The position numbers were made by a program, and so were the translations under genes. The notes beneath the pieces are model-generated. The model did not search any database and was not told the origin of the DNA. It saw only the letters and a program-made list of their open reading frames with translations. From Neotabrizicola shimadae (GTDB taxonomy: Bacteria; Pseudomonadota; Alphaproteobacteria; Rhodobacterales; Rhodobacteraceae), in contig NZ_CP069370.1 of NCBI RefSeq assembly GCF_019623905.1, forward strand, positions 3,106,001 through 3,170,000: DNA of 64,000 bases, written 5' to 3'. Position 1 is the stretch's first letter, and each line of letters starts with the position of its first letter. Positions 1-8,652 of the stretch are shown one piece after another.

Positions 1-1119
1 AGCGCGGAAATCCTCGGCCGCCTTGTCCTTATTTCCAAGCGCCTCTTCGGCGCGGCCCTGCCAGTACAAAGCGCGTGACAGGCTGATCGGGGTGCTGACG
101 GCGCGTTGCAGCGCCTCGAAATGCGGAAGGGCCGTGGCAGGGTCGTTCAGCTTGCGCAGCGCGATGAAGCCCGCAAGGAATTCGAGGTCGGCATAGTCGG
201 CGCCGGAGGTCAGACCGTTGCGGGCGGCCACCTGGTAGGCTTCGGAAAGCTCGCCGTCCCGCATCAGCTGCCGGGCAAGGTTGGCGCGACGGGGCGCCCA
301 GGCTTCGGGACGCCCCAAGCCATCGGGCATGGAGGACCGCTCCAGGATCAGCGCGGCGGCATCGGCGTAGCGGCTCTTGTTCATGCGCCACAGAAAGCGG
401 TCGAAGGCCAGCCCGGCATCTGCCGCCAACGCCTTCGGCACCGCTTCGATGCGGGCATTCACGCCGGGTTCGTTGTCCTGCAGGGCAAGGCGCGCGGCAG
501 CAAGCGCGCGGCGGTCATCTGGCAGCAGCGGCAACATGCGGCGGGCCTCGGCGCGGTCGCCGTCCCACATCAGGCGGTCGGTGCGCGCCCAGTGCAGATC
601 TTGCAGGGCAGGACCCTGAGCGGCGAGCATCGACGCCTGTTCATCCGGCGTGAAGGACAGGTCCACCCAGGCCCGGCGCGCCGCCTCGCGCGCGGCGCCT
701 TGCTGGCCAACCGCTGACAGGGCCGAGATATAGGCCAGGGCACCGGCAGCCGTTTCCGGCGCCGTGCCGTTGAAATAGGCGATGACCCGTTCGGGCGTAG
801 TTGACCGGGCGACGGCAACCTCGCCCTTCTCCTTCAGCAGCGGCAGGCCGGGCCAGTCGGCGCGGCGCACCAGGAAATCCTCGTACTCGCCCAGAAGCCC
901 CTCGCCCGCACGCAGGACCTGCCATTCCACGATGTCCTGCCCAACGGGGCCCGCCGCCATGGCCGCGGCTTCGGCCCCTTCCCAATCCTGCGAGGCGGTT
1001 TCGGACAGGGCTGCCTTCAGCGCCGCCGCTTCGTCGGCGCGCAGGCCCTGGGGCAGGGCAAGGAACGTCAGGGCCAGTGCCGCAAAGGAGCGGGAGATGC
1101 GTCGCAGGAACAGGGTCAT
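1..1119 (-). CDS. slt: Soluble lytic murein transglycosylase, N-terminal part (3' end beyond window)
   Basis: Periplasmic enzyme expected to cleave peptidoglycan glycan strands. Read on the minus strand from the ATG at 1119, the frame stays open to base 1, giving 373 codons with no stop. The start is followed by a signal peptide (MTLFLRRISR, then a hydrophobic stretch ending near LPQGLRADE). The rest is an alanine-rich, repeat-like helical region (e.g. YFNGTAPETAAGALAYISAL) typical of the superhelical N-terminal domain of Slt. The catalytic goose-lysozyme-like domain would lie outside the window, so the call rests on the helical domain and on the common alphaproteobacterial pairing with a divergent dapA. 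Divergent from dapA across 168 bp. Confidence 0.75.
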   Translation of the reverse strand, partial: MTLFLRRISRSFAALALTFLALPQGLRADEAAALKAALSETASQDWEGAEAAAMAAGPVGQDIVEWQVLRAGEGLLGEYEDFLVRRADWPGLPLLKEKGEVAVARSTTPERVIAYFNGTAPETAAGALAYISALSAVGQQGAAREAARRAWVDLSFTPDEQASMLAAQGPALQDLHWARTDRLMWDGDRAEARRMLPLLPDDRRALAAARLALQDNEPGVNARIEAVPKALAADAGLAFDRFLWRMNKSRYADAAALILERSSMPDGLGRPEAWAPRRANLARQLMRDGELSEAYQVAARNGLTSGADYADLEFLAGFIALRKLNDPATALPHFEALQRAVSTPISLSRALYWQGRAEEALGNKDKAAEDFRA

Positions 1120-1287
1120 GGGGCCGAGTCTGCCCGCGCGATTGCAGACCCGCAAGCCACGAAGCCGTCAACTGCCCCTGCCATCGGCGGGCCTTTGCAA
1201 AGCCCCCCTCTGCCGCTAAGGAAGCCCACGTTTGCCATGCGGACGACTCATCGCGGATGAGCCCGCCACACCAAAGGAGAGCGCACC

Positions 1288-2160
1288 ATGTTCAAGGGGT
1301 CCATTCCAGCCCTGGTGACGCCGTTCAAGAACGGCGCCGTCGATTTCGACGCGCTGAAAAAACTGGTGGACTGGCACATCGCCGAAGGCTCGTCGGGCAT
1401 TGTTCCCGTGGGCACCACGGGCGAAAGCCCGACGCTTTCCCACGAAGAGCATGAGGCCGTGGTGGAGGCCGTGGTTCAACATGCTGCCGGCCGAGTGCCG
1501 GTGATGGCGGGCGCGGGGTCGAACAACACCGCCGAGGGCATCCGGCTGATCCGCCATGCCGAAAAGGTCGGCGCGCAGGCGGCGCTGGTCGTGACGCCCT
1601 ACTATAACAAGCCGACCCAGGCGGGCATGATCGCGCATTTCACCGCGCTGCATGACTGCTGCACCCTGCCGATCTTCATCTACAACATCCCCGGTCGGTC
1701 CGTGGTGGACATGACGCCCGAGACGATGGGCCAGCTTGCCAAATTGCCACGCATCGTCGGCGTTAAGGATGCCACCGGCAAGATCGAGCGCGTCTCGATG
1801 CAGCGCGCGTCCTGCGGCACGGACTTCGTCCAGCTTTCGGGCGAGGATGCCACGGCGCTTGGCTTCAACGCGCATGGCGGCGTGGGCTGCATCTCGGTCA
1901 CCGCCAATGTGGCGCCGCGGCTCTGCGCCGAATTCCAGGAGGCGACGCTGGCGGGCGACTACGCCAAGGCGCTGGCGTATCAGGACCGGCTCATGCCGCT
2001 GCACGAGGCGATCTTCCTGGAGCCGGGCCTGGCCGGCGCGAAATATGGCCTGTCGCTTCTGGGCCGCTGCACCGAAGAGGTGCGCCTGCCGCTGGTCACG
2101 CTGACCGAGGGAACCAAGGCGCGCATCAAGGCGGCGATGGAATTCGCGGGGCTCATCTGA
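1288..2160 (+). CDS. dapA: 4-hydroxy-tetrahydrodipicolinate synthase
   Basis: Condenses pyruvate with aspartate semialdehyde, the first committed step of lysine and meso-diaminopimelate synthesis in the cytoplasm. The 290-residue length is standard. Visible hallmarks are the [11 protein letters not shown] substrate loop (about residues 42-52), PYYNKPTQ carrying the catalytic tyrosine, and the Schiff-base lysine in GVKDATG (K160). A strong AAAGGAG (1273-1279) sits at good distance before the ATG. Divergent from slt, a common alphaproteobacterial arrangement joining cell-wall precursor synthesis with wall turnover. Confidence 0.97.
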   Translation: MFKGSIPALVTPFKNGAVDFDALKKLVDWHIAEGSSGIVPVGTTGESPTLSHEEHEAVVEAVVQHAAGRVPVMAGAGSNNTAEGIRLIRHAEKVGAQAALVVTPYYNKPTQAGMIAHFTALHDCCTLPIFIYNIPGRSVVDMTPETMGQLAKLPRIVGVKDATGKIERVSMQRASCGTDFVQLSGEDATALGFNAHGGVGCISVTANVAPRLCAEFQEATLAGDYAKALAYQDRLMPLHEAIFLEPGLAGAKYGLSLLGRCTEEVRLPLVTLTEGTKARIKAAMEFAGLI

Positions 2161-2213
2161 GCCTCGACCTTCCCCGCTACTCTGCCGCCGGCAACCTTCG
2201 CGGCGCGGGCTTC

Positions 2214-3038
2214 ATGGTGGCCTCGATGGCGGGTTTCGCCGTCGAGGACATGTTTCTGAAGTCTGCGGCCCGTGAGATGCCGCTTGGCCTTGTCGTCATC
2301 GTGCTGGGTTTGACCGGCATGGCCTTCTTCTCGGTCTGGGCCATGCGCCGGAGAGAGCCGGTGTTTCCCGCCGCACTGGTTTCGCCGCCGCTGCTGGTGC
2401 GGTCGGGGTTCGAGATATCCGGACGGCTGTTCTACGCCCTGGCCGTGGCGCTCACGCCCCTGTCGGTGGCCTCGGCCATCCTTCAAGCCACGCCGCTTGT
2501 GGTGATGCTTGGGGCCTCGGTCCTATTTCACGAACGCATCGGATGGCGGCGCTGGCTGGCGGTCGCCACCGGCTTTGCCGGTGTGCTGGTGATCCTGCGG
2601 CCGGGTCTGTCGGGGTTTGACCTTCTGTCGCTGCTTGCCGTGGCCGCCATGCTCGGCTTCTCCGGGCGCGATCTGGCCACGCGCGCCGCGCCGCCTGCAT
2701 TGTCCAATGCCCAGTTGGGGGTTCTCGGGTATCTGATGTTCACCATTGCCGGTGCCATCATCCTGGCGGTGTCGGGCGACGTGGCGATGCCAAGCGCGCA
2801 CGCCCTTTCACGGGCGCTGGCGGCAGCCGTCTTCGGCATCGCCGGCTATGCGTTCCTGACGGCCGCCATGCGCACGGGCGAGGTCGGCGCGGTCACGCCG
2901 TTCCGCTATACCCGCCTTGTCTTCGCCATGATCCTTGGCGCCCTGGCCTTCGGAGAGCGGCCCGACGCGGCAATGCTGGTCGGTTCCGCCCTTGTGGTGG
3001 GATCCGGCCTTTTCATCCTGACGCGGCCCCGCCGCTGA
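2214..3038 (+). CDS. DMT-superfamily (EamA-type) exporter
   Basis: Inner-membrane transporter with about ten hydrophobic segments in two EamA repeats (roughly residues 1-130 and 140-270), 274 residues from the first ATG. The substrate cannot be read from sequence; relatives export amino acids or metabolites. The frame remains open and protein-like upstream of this ATG (an LPRYSAAGNLRGAGF-like stretch from about 2163), so translation may begin slightly earlier at a non-ATG codon or overlap the dapA stop. It follows dapA by about 50 bp and is probably cotranscribed. Confidence 0.85.
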   Translation: MVASMAGFAVEDMFLKSAAREMPLGLVVIVLGLTGMAFFSVWAMRRREPVFPAALVSPPLLVRSGFEISGRLFYALAVALTPLSVASAILQATPLVVMLGASVLFHERIGWRRWLAVATGFAGVLVILRPGLSGFDLLSLLAVAAMLGFSGRDLATRAAPPALSNAQLGVLGYLMFTIAGAIILAVSGDVAMPSAHALSRALAAAVFGIAGYAFLTAAMRTGEVGAVTPFRYTRLVFAMILGALAFGERPDAAMLVGSALVVGSGLFILTRPRR

Positions 3039-3270
3039 TTCGGCGCCGCTTGACGCAACCTATTGGTCCAGAAGGGTAACGTCCTTAACACGTCGTGAAG
3101 CGCATTGCGCTGCCGAGACAATTCCCATCACGGCTCGGGACTGTTCGATCCAGCCTCGCCCCGCCGCGACCGGGCCGCAACCTTGACGAAAAAACGGCGA
3201 AATCCGGGTGCCAATTGGGCGCAAGGCCAAAGCGGCCGGCCCCATCGCCACACCAGACCCGGAGAGCCAC

Positions 3271-3852
3271 ATGTTCCTCAAGGATTTCACCCGCACCGTT
3301 CCTGCACATCCCGTGCTTGCCGCCCGCAATCCTCGGCCCGAGACCGGCCTTCTGGCCGGCACGCGGATCGAGACAGAGACCGGCTGGCGTGAAGTCTCCA
3401 CCCTGCGCATCGGCGACCGGGTCCAGTCCTGGGATGGCGGCCTTGTGCGGATCGTCGCGCTGGATCGCCACCCGCTTGCGGCCGGGACTTGCGCCTTGCG
3501 TCTGGCGGGCGGCCTTCTCGGCACGTGCGACGACTTGCTTCTTCTGCCCGGCCAGCACCTGTTGATCGAGACCCTCGACGACCCGGCCCTGCCCGATGCG
3601 CTGGCGGTCCTTGTGCCGGCCTCGGCCCTTTGCGGGCGTCCCGGCGTGACAGAGATTGACCTGCCTTGCTCCGAGGCGGTCGTCCCGGTCTTTGCCGAAG
3701 AAGAGGCGATCTGGTGCCAGACCGGCACCCTGGCGCACTGCCCCGGCCTTGCCGACAATGCGGCGACACTGCCCGGCGAAGGCTTCTTCCCGCGGCTTTC
3801 CCCCATGGCCGCCCGCGCCTTCCTGGACCGCCGCCTGCGCCTCGCAGCCTAA
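3271..3852 (+). CDS. Hint (hedgehog/intein) domain protein without visible nucleophile
   Basis: 193-residue protein that is almost entirely one Hint-fold domain. The GTRIETETGWREVSTLRIGDRV segment (about residues 28-49) matches the block A region of bacterial Hint_2 proteins, and LLLLPGQHLLIE resembles the later block B (normally with an H near LxP-H). In self-splicing Hint domains, Cys or Ser starts block A; here the position reads LLAGT with no Cys or Ser, so autoprocessing looks unlikely. I chose the ATG at 3271, preceded by GGAG at 3261, over an upstream ATG at 3208 that adds non-conserved residues. No signal peptide is visible. Function unknown; the family is frequent in Rhodobacteraceae. 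Confidence 0.75.
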   Translation: MFLKDFTRTVPAHPVLAARNPRPETGLLAGTRIETETGWREVSTLRIGDRVQSWDGGLVRIVALDRHPLAAGTCALRLAGGLLGTCDDLLLLPGQHLLIETLDDPALPDALAVLVPASALCGRPGVTEIDLPCSEAVVPVFAEEEAIWCQTGTLAHCPGLADNAATLPGEGFFPRLSPMAARAFLDRRLRLAA

Positions 3853-3862
3853 GCCGCGGGGC

Positions 3863-4306
3863 TCAGGTCCGCGGCGCCTGCGCGCTGCCATGGGCAAAGC
3901 GGACATGGCGCAGCGTTTCGATCATCAGCGCGGTGACGATGCCGAATGAAAGGAAGCCGTTGGCCGCCGTCATGCCAGACAGGATGCGCCATTGGTCCGG
4001 CAGCACGATGTCGCCGAGGCCGAGGGTCGAATAGCAGACAAGCGCGAAGTAGAGGCTATGCTCGAAGTCAGGCAGGGCGCCGACCCACCAGAAGGTCAGC
4101 GCCCAAAGCCAGACACCAACGGTCACGATCAGTTGCGCGAGAAGCGAGACCCCCGCCATGGCGAACACGAAATGCGGCCGGCGCCGGTTCGGCACAAGGA
4201 GGCGGGCGTAGCGCGCGATGAACAGTTCCAGTCCCCAGGCCGCGTAGGCCGAGATCACGATATTCACGCAGATCAGGACCGTGCCGATGGCAAGCTGCGT
4301 CACCAT
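3863..4306 (-). CDS. Two-TM ion channel (potassium-channel-like pore)
   Basis: Small membrane protein of 147 residues with hydrophobic segments near residues 5-27, 46-72 and 110-130. A pore-loop motif, STLGLGD, precedes the last helix and matches the K+ channel selectivity filter (canonical TVGYGD) with Leu in the Tyr position. The assignment is the Ion_trans_2 family; ion selectivity is uncertain because of the filter change. There is no attached RCK or sensor domain. It is convergent with the Hint gene, with only 10 bp between stops. Confidence 0.8.
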   Translation of the reverse strand: MVTQLAIGTVLICVNIVISAYAAWGLELFIARYARLLVPNRRRPHFVFAMAGVSLLAQLIVTVGVWLWALTFWWVGALPDFEHSLYFALVCYSTLGLGDIVLPDQWRILSGMTAANGFLSFGIVTALMIETLRHVRFAHGSAQAPRT

Positions 4307-4461
4307 TCGGGAAGGTCCCCGCAGTTGTGCTGCCCGTCGCCGCGTGCGTCCCTATCGAGGATCCGATTTGGGCGCGGGGTTGTAGTCGTGAGCATCGTCG
4401 CCGCCTTTCGCGGGCGCCGGTTCTGGACAGCGGGCGCCCCCTCGCCTATCTCGTTCGGATC

Positions 4462-4935
4462 ATGGCCCAGAAGTCCGACCCCAACTCCAAGCTGATCGCC
4501 GAAAACCGCCGGGCGAGGTTCGATTACCACATCGAATCCGATCTGGAAGCGGGCATTGTGCTGCAGGGGTCCGAGGTGAAGAGCCTGCGGCAGGGCGGGG
4601 CCAACATCGGCGAGAGCTATGCCAGCGTCGAGGGGGGCGAGCTTTGGCTGATCAACGGCTACATCGCGCCCTACCTGCAGGCCAAGACCTGGGGGCATGA
4701 GGAGCGCCGCCGCCGCAAGCTGCTGGTCAGCCGCAAGGAGCTGGCCCGGCTGTGGTCGGCCACCGCGCGGGAGGGCATGACCATCGTGCCCCTGCGGCTC
4801 TACTTCAACGACCGGGGGGTCGTGAAGCTGAAGCTGGGGGTGGCCAAGGGCAAGAAGCTGGCCGACAAGCGCGAGACCTCGGCCAAGCGGGACTGGGACC
4901 GGCAGAAGGCCCGGCTTCTGAAGCAGGGCGCCTGA
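4462..4935 (+). CDS. smpB: SsrA-binding protein SmpB
   Basis: tmRNA partner that delivers SsrA RNA to stalled ribosomes. It has 157 residues, the normal length. Recognisable features are the N-terminal [10 protein letters not shown] segment, [13 protein letters not shown], the NGYIAPY strand, and the basic C-terminal tail [20 protein letters not shown]. The ATG at 4462 gives the standard MAQKSDPN-type start; a longer in-frame extension to 4327 adds non-homologous sequence. Dispersed repeat copy A begins 5 bp after the stop and its palindrome could act as the transcript end. Confidence 0.97.
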   Translation: MAQKSDPNSKLIAENRRARFDYHIESDLEAGIVLQGSEVKSLRQGGANIGESYASVEGGELWLINGYIAPYLQAKTWGHEERRRRKLLVSRKELARLWSATAREGMTIVPLRLYFNDRGVVKLKLGVAKGKKLADKRETSAKRDWDRQKARLLKQGA

Positions 4936-4940
4936 GGGGG

Positions 4941-5013
4941 GCGTCCGAGCTCGGACGCTTGCCTGGACCCTGCAATATCAATGGCTTATCTCAACGGATT
5001 AACTTGGACTTAA
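4941..5013 (+). repeat. Dispersed palindrome element, copy A (forward)
   Basis: Starts with the perfect 18-bp palindrome GCGTCCGAGCTCGGACGC (4941-4958). It is followed by 39 nt containing the central block GCAATATCAATGGCTT (4972-4987) and ends with ATTAACTTGGACTTAA (4998-5013). The same parts at the same spacing recur at 27554 and 62778, and in inverted orientation at 41295 and, degenerate, at 26348. It lies 5 bp after the smpB stop. Confidence 0.9.
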
Positions 5014-5052
5014 GATTTGTCCGGGGATCAGCCTCGTTGAACGGACCGCCAA

Positions 5053-5073
5053 GGTGCGCAATGAATGCGCACC
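5053..5073. repeat. REP-like hairpin
   Basis: Perfect 8-bp inverted repeat GGTGCGCA / TGCGCACC around a 5-nt loop (ATGAA). It looks like the short intergenic GGTGCGC palindromes that recur in many proteobacterial genomes. No second copy was seen in this window. Confidence 0.7.
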
Positions 5074-5328
5074 CTACCTGTCGATTTCCGGCCATTCGCC
5101 AGTCGCGGGAGAAGTCGGTGGTCAGCCTTGCAACGACGGCAAGGCGACGCCCTCATACCGAATGTCTTGTGCGAGCGGCGCGGCGAGGTTTCATGAGCCA
5201 TTGCAGAAAAGGGCGAACTGCCATCAGTCATTGTTTCTGTTTCGCAAATTCGTTTCGCAATTCTGCAAATTTCGTGCATGATTATCTTGCGGACAAGAAA
5301 CGATCCGCTTGAGGCGAGGGGAAGCAGA
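5074..5328 (+). other. Gene-free leader with AT-rich repeats upstream of the small glycine-zipper gene
   Basis: No convincing gene. The AT-rich part (about 5231-5290) carries near-direct repeats TTTCGCAAATTC (5240-5251) and TTTCGCAATTCT (5253-5264), then GCAAATTTCG (5265-5274), in an otherwise GC-rich genome. This is a plausible promoter or regulator-binding region for the gene at 5329, but I cannot place a confident -35/-10 pair. Confidence 0.4.
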
Positions 5329-5628
5329 ATGGAACTTATCATCCAGCTTATCGCGGGAGCCATCGGCGGCAATGCCGCCGGGGCCGTGCTCAAGGACAAG
5401 AGCCTTGGCACGCTTGGCAATTCGTTGGCCGGCATTGTTGGCGGCGGAATTGGCGGGCAAATTCTTGCGGCACTGCTTGGCGGCGGCGCAATGCCGGCCG
5501 ATGCGGCGGCGGCGGCATCGGGCCTTGATGTCGGCGCCATCGTGCAGTCGCTTGCCGGCGGCGGGGTCGGCGGCGCGGTTGTCATGGTGATCGTCGGCGT
5601 GCTGAAAGGCATGATGAAGAAGGCCTGA
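5329..5628 (+). CDS. Small glycine-zipper membrane protein of unknown function
   Basis: 99 residues, almost wholly hydrophobic and glycine-rich. There are three segments with GxxxG-type spacing: residues 3-17 (IIQLIAGAIGGNAAG), 31-55 (LAGIVGGGIGGQILAALLGGG) and about 72-92 (GGGVGGAVVMVIVGVL), and a basic tail MKKA. A GAGGCGAGGGG stretch precedes the ATG at 5329; an earlier in-frame ATG at 5278 adds a charged, unlikely extension. Similar small proteins exist as conserved hypotheticals in Rhodobacterales; no function is claimed. It sits alone, after repeat DNA and before a hairpin. Confidence 0.7.
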   Translation: MELIIQLIAGAIGGNAAGAVLKDKSLGTLGNSLAGIVGGGIGGQILAALLGGGAMPADAAAAASGLDVGAIVQSLAGGGVGGAVVMVIVGVLKGMMKKA

Positions 5629-5650
5629 TCGACACGGGATCGAAATACCG

Positions 5651-5680
5651 CGCAGGCCCCCGGCAAACGAGGGGCCTGCG
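5651..5680 (+). terminator. Strong hairpin after the small membrane-protein gene
   Basis: Perfect 10-bp stem CGCAGGCCCC / GGGGCCTGCG with a 10-nt loop, 23 bp after the stop at 5628 and before sseA. There is no T-run after the stem, so intrinsic termination is uncertain; transcript-end protection is an alternative. Confidence 0.5.
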
Positions 5681-5747
5681 ACCTGCTCCGACCTTGCCCG
5701 GCCCGCCGCCCCGATATAGGACGGGCCAGACCTGACGGAGCCTTGCC

Positions 5748-6617
5748 ATGACTCCCTCCCCTGCCGACGACCCCACCACGCTGGTCTCGACCGACTGGCT
5801 GGCGCGCCACTTGCGCGACCCGGACCTGCGCATCCTGGATGCGTCCTGGTATCTCCCCACCCAGAACCGGGATGCGAAGGCCGAATATGACCGGGCGCAT
5901 ATTCCCGGTGCCCGCTTCTTCGACATCGACGAGATTTCCGACCAGCGCTCGGCCCTGCCGCATATGGCGCCGCCGGTTGAAAAGTTCATGTCCCGGATGC
6001 GGGCGATGGGCGTGGGCGACGGGCATCAGGTGGTGGTCTATGACGGCGCCGGCATCTTCTCGGCCCCGCGCGTGTGGTGGACCTTCCGGCTGATGGGCAA
6101 GACCGACATCGCGGTTCTGGATGGCGGATTGCCGAAATGGCTGGCCGAAGGCCGCGAGACCGAGGATCTGCCCCCTGTGATCCGCGACCGGCACATGACC
6201 GTGCAGCGGCAGGCGGGGCTGGTGAAGGATGTGACGCAGGTGGCCCATGCCGCCAAGCTGAAACAGGCCGAAATCATCGACGCCCGCGGCGCCGCGCGTT
6301 TCCGTGGCGAGGCGCCGGAGCCACGGCCCGGCCTGCGGTCGGGCCATATCCCCGGATCGAAGAACGTGCCCTACACCGATGTGCTGAACGCCGACGGGAC
6401 GATGAAATCGCCGGCGGCGCTGAAGGCCGTGTTCGAGGCGGCGGGAGTGGATCTGGCGAAACCTGCCATCACCTCTTGCGGGTCGGGCGTGACGGCCGCC
6501 GTGCTGGCACTGGCGCTGGAACGGATCGGCCACCGCAACTGGTCGCTCTATGACGGCTCCTGGGCCGAATGGGGCATGTATGAGGACCTGAAGGTCGAGA
6601 AGGGCCCGCAGGCTTAA
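5748..6617 (+). CDS. sseA: 3-mercaptopyruvate sulfurtransferase
   Basis: Two-rhodanese-domain enzyme of 289 residues that transfers sulfur from 3-mercaptopyruvate to thiol acceptors or cyanide. The inactive N-terminal rhodanese domain covers about residues 12-140, with LDASWYLP and HIPGARFFDID. The active C-terminal domain covers about 160-285. The catalytic loop CGSGVTA is the form typical of mercaptopyruvate rather than thiosulfate sulfurtransferases. It is followed at 50 bp by an aminotransferase in the same direction, fitting a cysteine-transamination link. Confidence 0.93.
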   Translation: MTPSPADDPTTLVSTDWLARHLRDPDLRILDASWYLPTQNRDAKAEYDRAHIPGARFFDIDEISDQRSALPHMAPPVEKFMSRMRAMGVGDGHQVVVYDGAGIFSAPRVWWTFRLMGKTDIAVLDGGLPKWLAEGRETEDLPPVIRDRHMTVQRQAGLVKDVTQVAHAAKLKQAEIIDARGAARFRGEAPEPRPGLRSGHIPGSKNVPYTDVLNADGTMKSPAALKAVFEAAGVDLAKPAITSCGSGVTAAVLALALERIGHRNWSLYDGSWAEWGMYEDLKVEKGPQA

Positions 6618-6650
6618 GCCTGCATGTCCATGACGCAGGCGGTCGCCTGC
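6608..6650 (+). repeat. Two tandem short hairpins in the sseA-aminotransferase gap
   Basis: A 16-bp perfect palindrome GCAGGCTTAAGCCTGC (6608-6623) spans the sseA stop codon. A second stem GCAGGCG / CGCCTGC with a 2-nt loop follows at 6635-6650. The two stems share GCAGGC. They are probably an intercistronic processing or attenuating structure; no T-run is present. Confidence 0.5.
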
Positions 6651-6667
6651 AACACGGAGTTTCTGGA

Positions 6668-7846
6668 ATGCTTGATGCCTTGAAGCCGCAGCCGCAGGAC
6701 AAGATCCTGCAACTGATTGCCATGTACCGCGACGACCCGCGGACGCAGAAGATCGACCTTGGCGTCGGCGTCTACAAGGATGCGACCGGCCTGACGCCGG
6801 TGATGCGCGCGGTGAAGGCGGCCGAGAAGAAGCTGTGGGAGGACGAGACCACCAAGACCTACACGGCGCTGGCCGGCGACCCCGCCTTCAGCGCCGCGAT
6901 GGTGGGGATGATCCTGGGTGAGGGCTTTGCCGACCGCGCCGCAGCGGTGGCCACGCCCGGCGGCACCGGGGCGATCCGGCAGGCGCTGGAACTGATCAAG
7001 CTGGCCGCGCCGGGCGCAACGGTCTGGATTTCGGCGCCGACCTGGCCGAACCACCCGTCGATCATCAAGTATCTTGGCATGGCGATGGCCGAGTACCGCT
7101 ATTTCGACGAAGCCACGCGGGGCGTGGATTTCGCGGGGCTGATGGCGGATCTGGCAAAGGTGAAGGCGGGCGATGCCGTGCTGCTGCATGGCTGCTGCCA
7201 CAACCCGACCGGCGCCAACCTGACGCTGGACCAATGGGCCGAGGTGGTGAAGCTGCTGGCCGACAAGGGAGCGGTGCCGTTGGTGGACCTGGCCTATCAG
7301 GGCTTTGGCGACGGGCTGGACGAAGACGCCGCCGCCACCCGCCTGATTGCCGGGGCCTTCCCGGAGGTGCTGATCGCCGCGTCGTGCAGCAAGAACTTCG
7401 GCATCTACCGCGAACGCACGGGCATCCTGATCGCGCTGACCTCGCCCGAGCGCAAGGCGGTGGTGCAGGGCAACCTGAACTTCCTGAACCGGCAGAACTA
7501 TTCCTTCCCGCCCGACCACGGCGCGCGGCTGGTGACGATGATCCTGGGCGATGCGGCGCTGGCGGCCGACTGGAAGGCAGAACTGGAAGAGGTGCGCCAG
7601 AACATGCTGGGCCTGCGCCAGCAGCTGGCCGACGAGTTCCGCCGCGCCACCAATTCGGACCGCTATGATTTCGTGGCGACGCACCGCGGCATGTTCAGCC
7701 GCCTGGGGCTGAGCGAGGCGCAGGTGAACCGGCTTCGGGACGAACACGGCATCTACATGGTGGGCGACAGCCGCATCAACATTGCCGGGCTGAACGCGAA
7801 GACGGTGCCGATCCTTGCCGCCGCCATCGCCGCGGTCGGCGGCTGA
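6668..7846 (+). CDS. Aromatic/aspartate aminotransferase (class I, TyrB/TatA-like)
   Basis: PLP enzyme of 392 residues that transfers amino groups between aromatic or dicarboxylic amino acids and 2-oxoglutarate. Features seen are the IDLGVGVYKD N-terminal motif of subgroup I-alpha aspartate aminotransferases, YTALAGDPAF, HGCCHNPTGANL (Asn and Asp region), DLAYQGFGDG and the PLP-lysine motif SCSKNFGIYRERTG. GINIAGLN-like SRINIAGLN lies near the C-terminus. It follows sseA closely, so the pair may deaminate cysteine and then desulfurate mercaptopyruvate, but specificity cannot be read from sequence. Confidence 0.92.
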   Translation: MLDALKPQPQDKILQLIAMYRDDPRTQKIDLGVGVYKDATGLTPVMRAVKAAEKKLWEDETTKTYTALAGDPAFSAAMVGMILGEGFADRAAAVATPGGTGAIRQALELIKLAAPGATVWISAPTWPNHPSIIKYLGMAMAEYRYFDEATRGVDFAGLMADLAKVKAGDAVLLHGCCHNPTGANLTLDQWAEVVKLLADKGAVPLVDLAYQGFGDGLDEDAAATRLIAGAFPEVLIAASCSKNFGIYRERTGILIALTSPERKAVVQGNLNFLNRQNYSFPPDHGARLVTMILGDAALAADWKAELEEVRQNMLGLRQQLADEFRRATNSDRYDFVATHRGMFSRLGLSEAQVNRLRDEHGIYMVGDSRINIAGLNAKTVPILAAAIAAVGG

Positions 7847-7852
7847 GGCGGA

Positions 7853-8629
7853 TCAGACGCTCATTCCGCCATCGACCGGCAGCACGGCGCCGGTGGTGAA
7901 GGTTGACAGGTCCGAGGCCAGGTAGAGCACGGTGCGCGCGATTTCCTCGGGCGTGCCGTGGCGTCCCATCGGGATGATCTCGTCGAAGAACGCGGTCCCG
8001 TCGCGGCCGAGGATGCCGGTCAGGTCCTCCTCGACGCGCTTCTGGAAGGCATTGCCGATGGGGCCGGGGTTCACCGTGTTGACCCGGATGCCGCGCGGGG
8101 CAAGCTCTTTGGCCAGCACGCGCATCAGCCCGGTCTGGGCGTGCTTGGCGGTGATGTAGCCATAGACCCCCGGATCGCCGCGCAGGCCGGCGACGGAAGA
8201 GGTGATGACGATGCTGGCGCCGGGCTGCAGGTGGGGCACGGCGTGTTTCGCCGCCAGGAAGGCGCCGCGCACATGGACGGCCAGCACGGCATCGAAGGTC
8301 TCGGTCGGGTAGTCCTCGATCGGGGCGACGGTGCCGAAGTTGCCGGCGTTCGAGAACAGGACATCCAGCCGGCCGAAGCGGGCGAGCGTTGCCGCGACAT
8401 AGGCTTTCGTCGAGGACTCGTCGGCCACGTCGGCGGCATGGGTCATCAGGTCGGGGGCCGGCCCGCCCATGGCGGCGAGGGCCGCGTCAAGTGCTGCGGG
8501 ATCGCGGTCCACCAGGGCGATGCGCGCGCCGTGGTCGCGCAGGAGCCGCGCCGAGGCGAGGCCGATGCTGCCTGCCCCGCCGGTGATGAGAGCGACCTTT
8601 CCTTCAAGCCCGAACACCCGATCCTCCAT
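7853..8629 (-). CDS. SDR-family oxidoreductase, last gene of the GMC-liv arm
   Basis: NAD(P)-dependent classical short-chain dehydrogenase of 258 residues. It shows TGGAGSIG (cofactor loop near residues 16-23), an acidic D after the second strand (LVDRD) suggesting NAD, SNAG, catalytic Ser in VITSSVAG, and Tyr/Lys in YGYITAKH. It lies 23 bp after livF in the same direction and is the end of the leftward operon GMC-livKHMGF-SDR, so it probably oxidises an alcohol intermediate of the imported compound. The substrate is unknown. Confidence 0.9.
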   Translation of the reverse strand: MEDRVFGLEGKVALITGGAGSIGLASARLLRDHGARIALVDRDPAALDAALAAMGGPAPDLMTHAADVADESSTKAYVAATLARFGRLDVLFSNAGNFGTVAPIEDYPTETFDAVLAVHVRGAFLAAKHAVPHLQPGASIVITSSVAGLRGDPGVYGYITAKHAQTGLMRVLAKELAPRGIRVNTVNPGPIGNAFQKRVEEDLTGILGRDGTAFFDEIIPMGRHGTPEEIARTVLYLASDLSTFTTGAVLPVDGGMSV

Positions 8630-8652
8630 TGTTCTGCCGTTCTTGGCCCGCC

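Noticed and set aside
4941-4958. Reading the 18-bp palindrome as an ordinary intrinsic terminator
   Set aside because: No loop of normal size and no T-run follow it. The fixed-distance downstream blocks are shared between copies, and copies C and E are not placed after a gene end in the right orientation.
5028-6533. A 501-codon minus-strand frame opposite sseA and the small membrane protein
   Set aside because: sseA has all rhodanese motifs; the antisense frame has no recognisable motif and is repeat-poor in hydrophobic core pattern.
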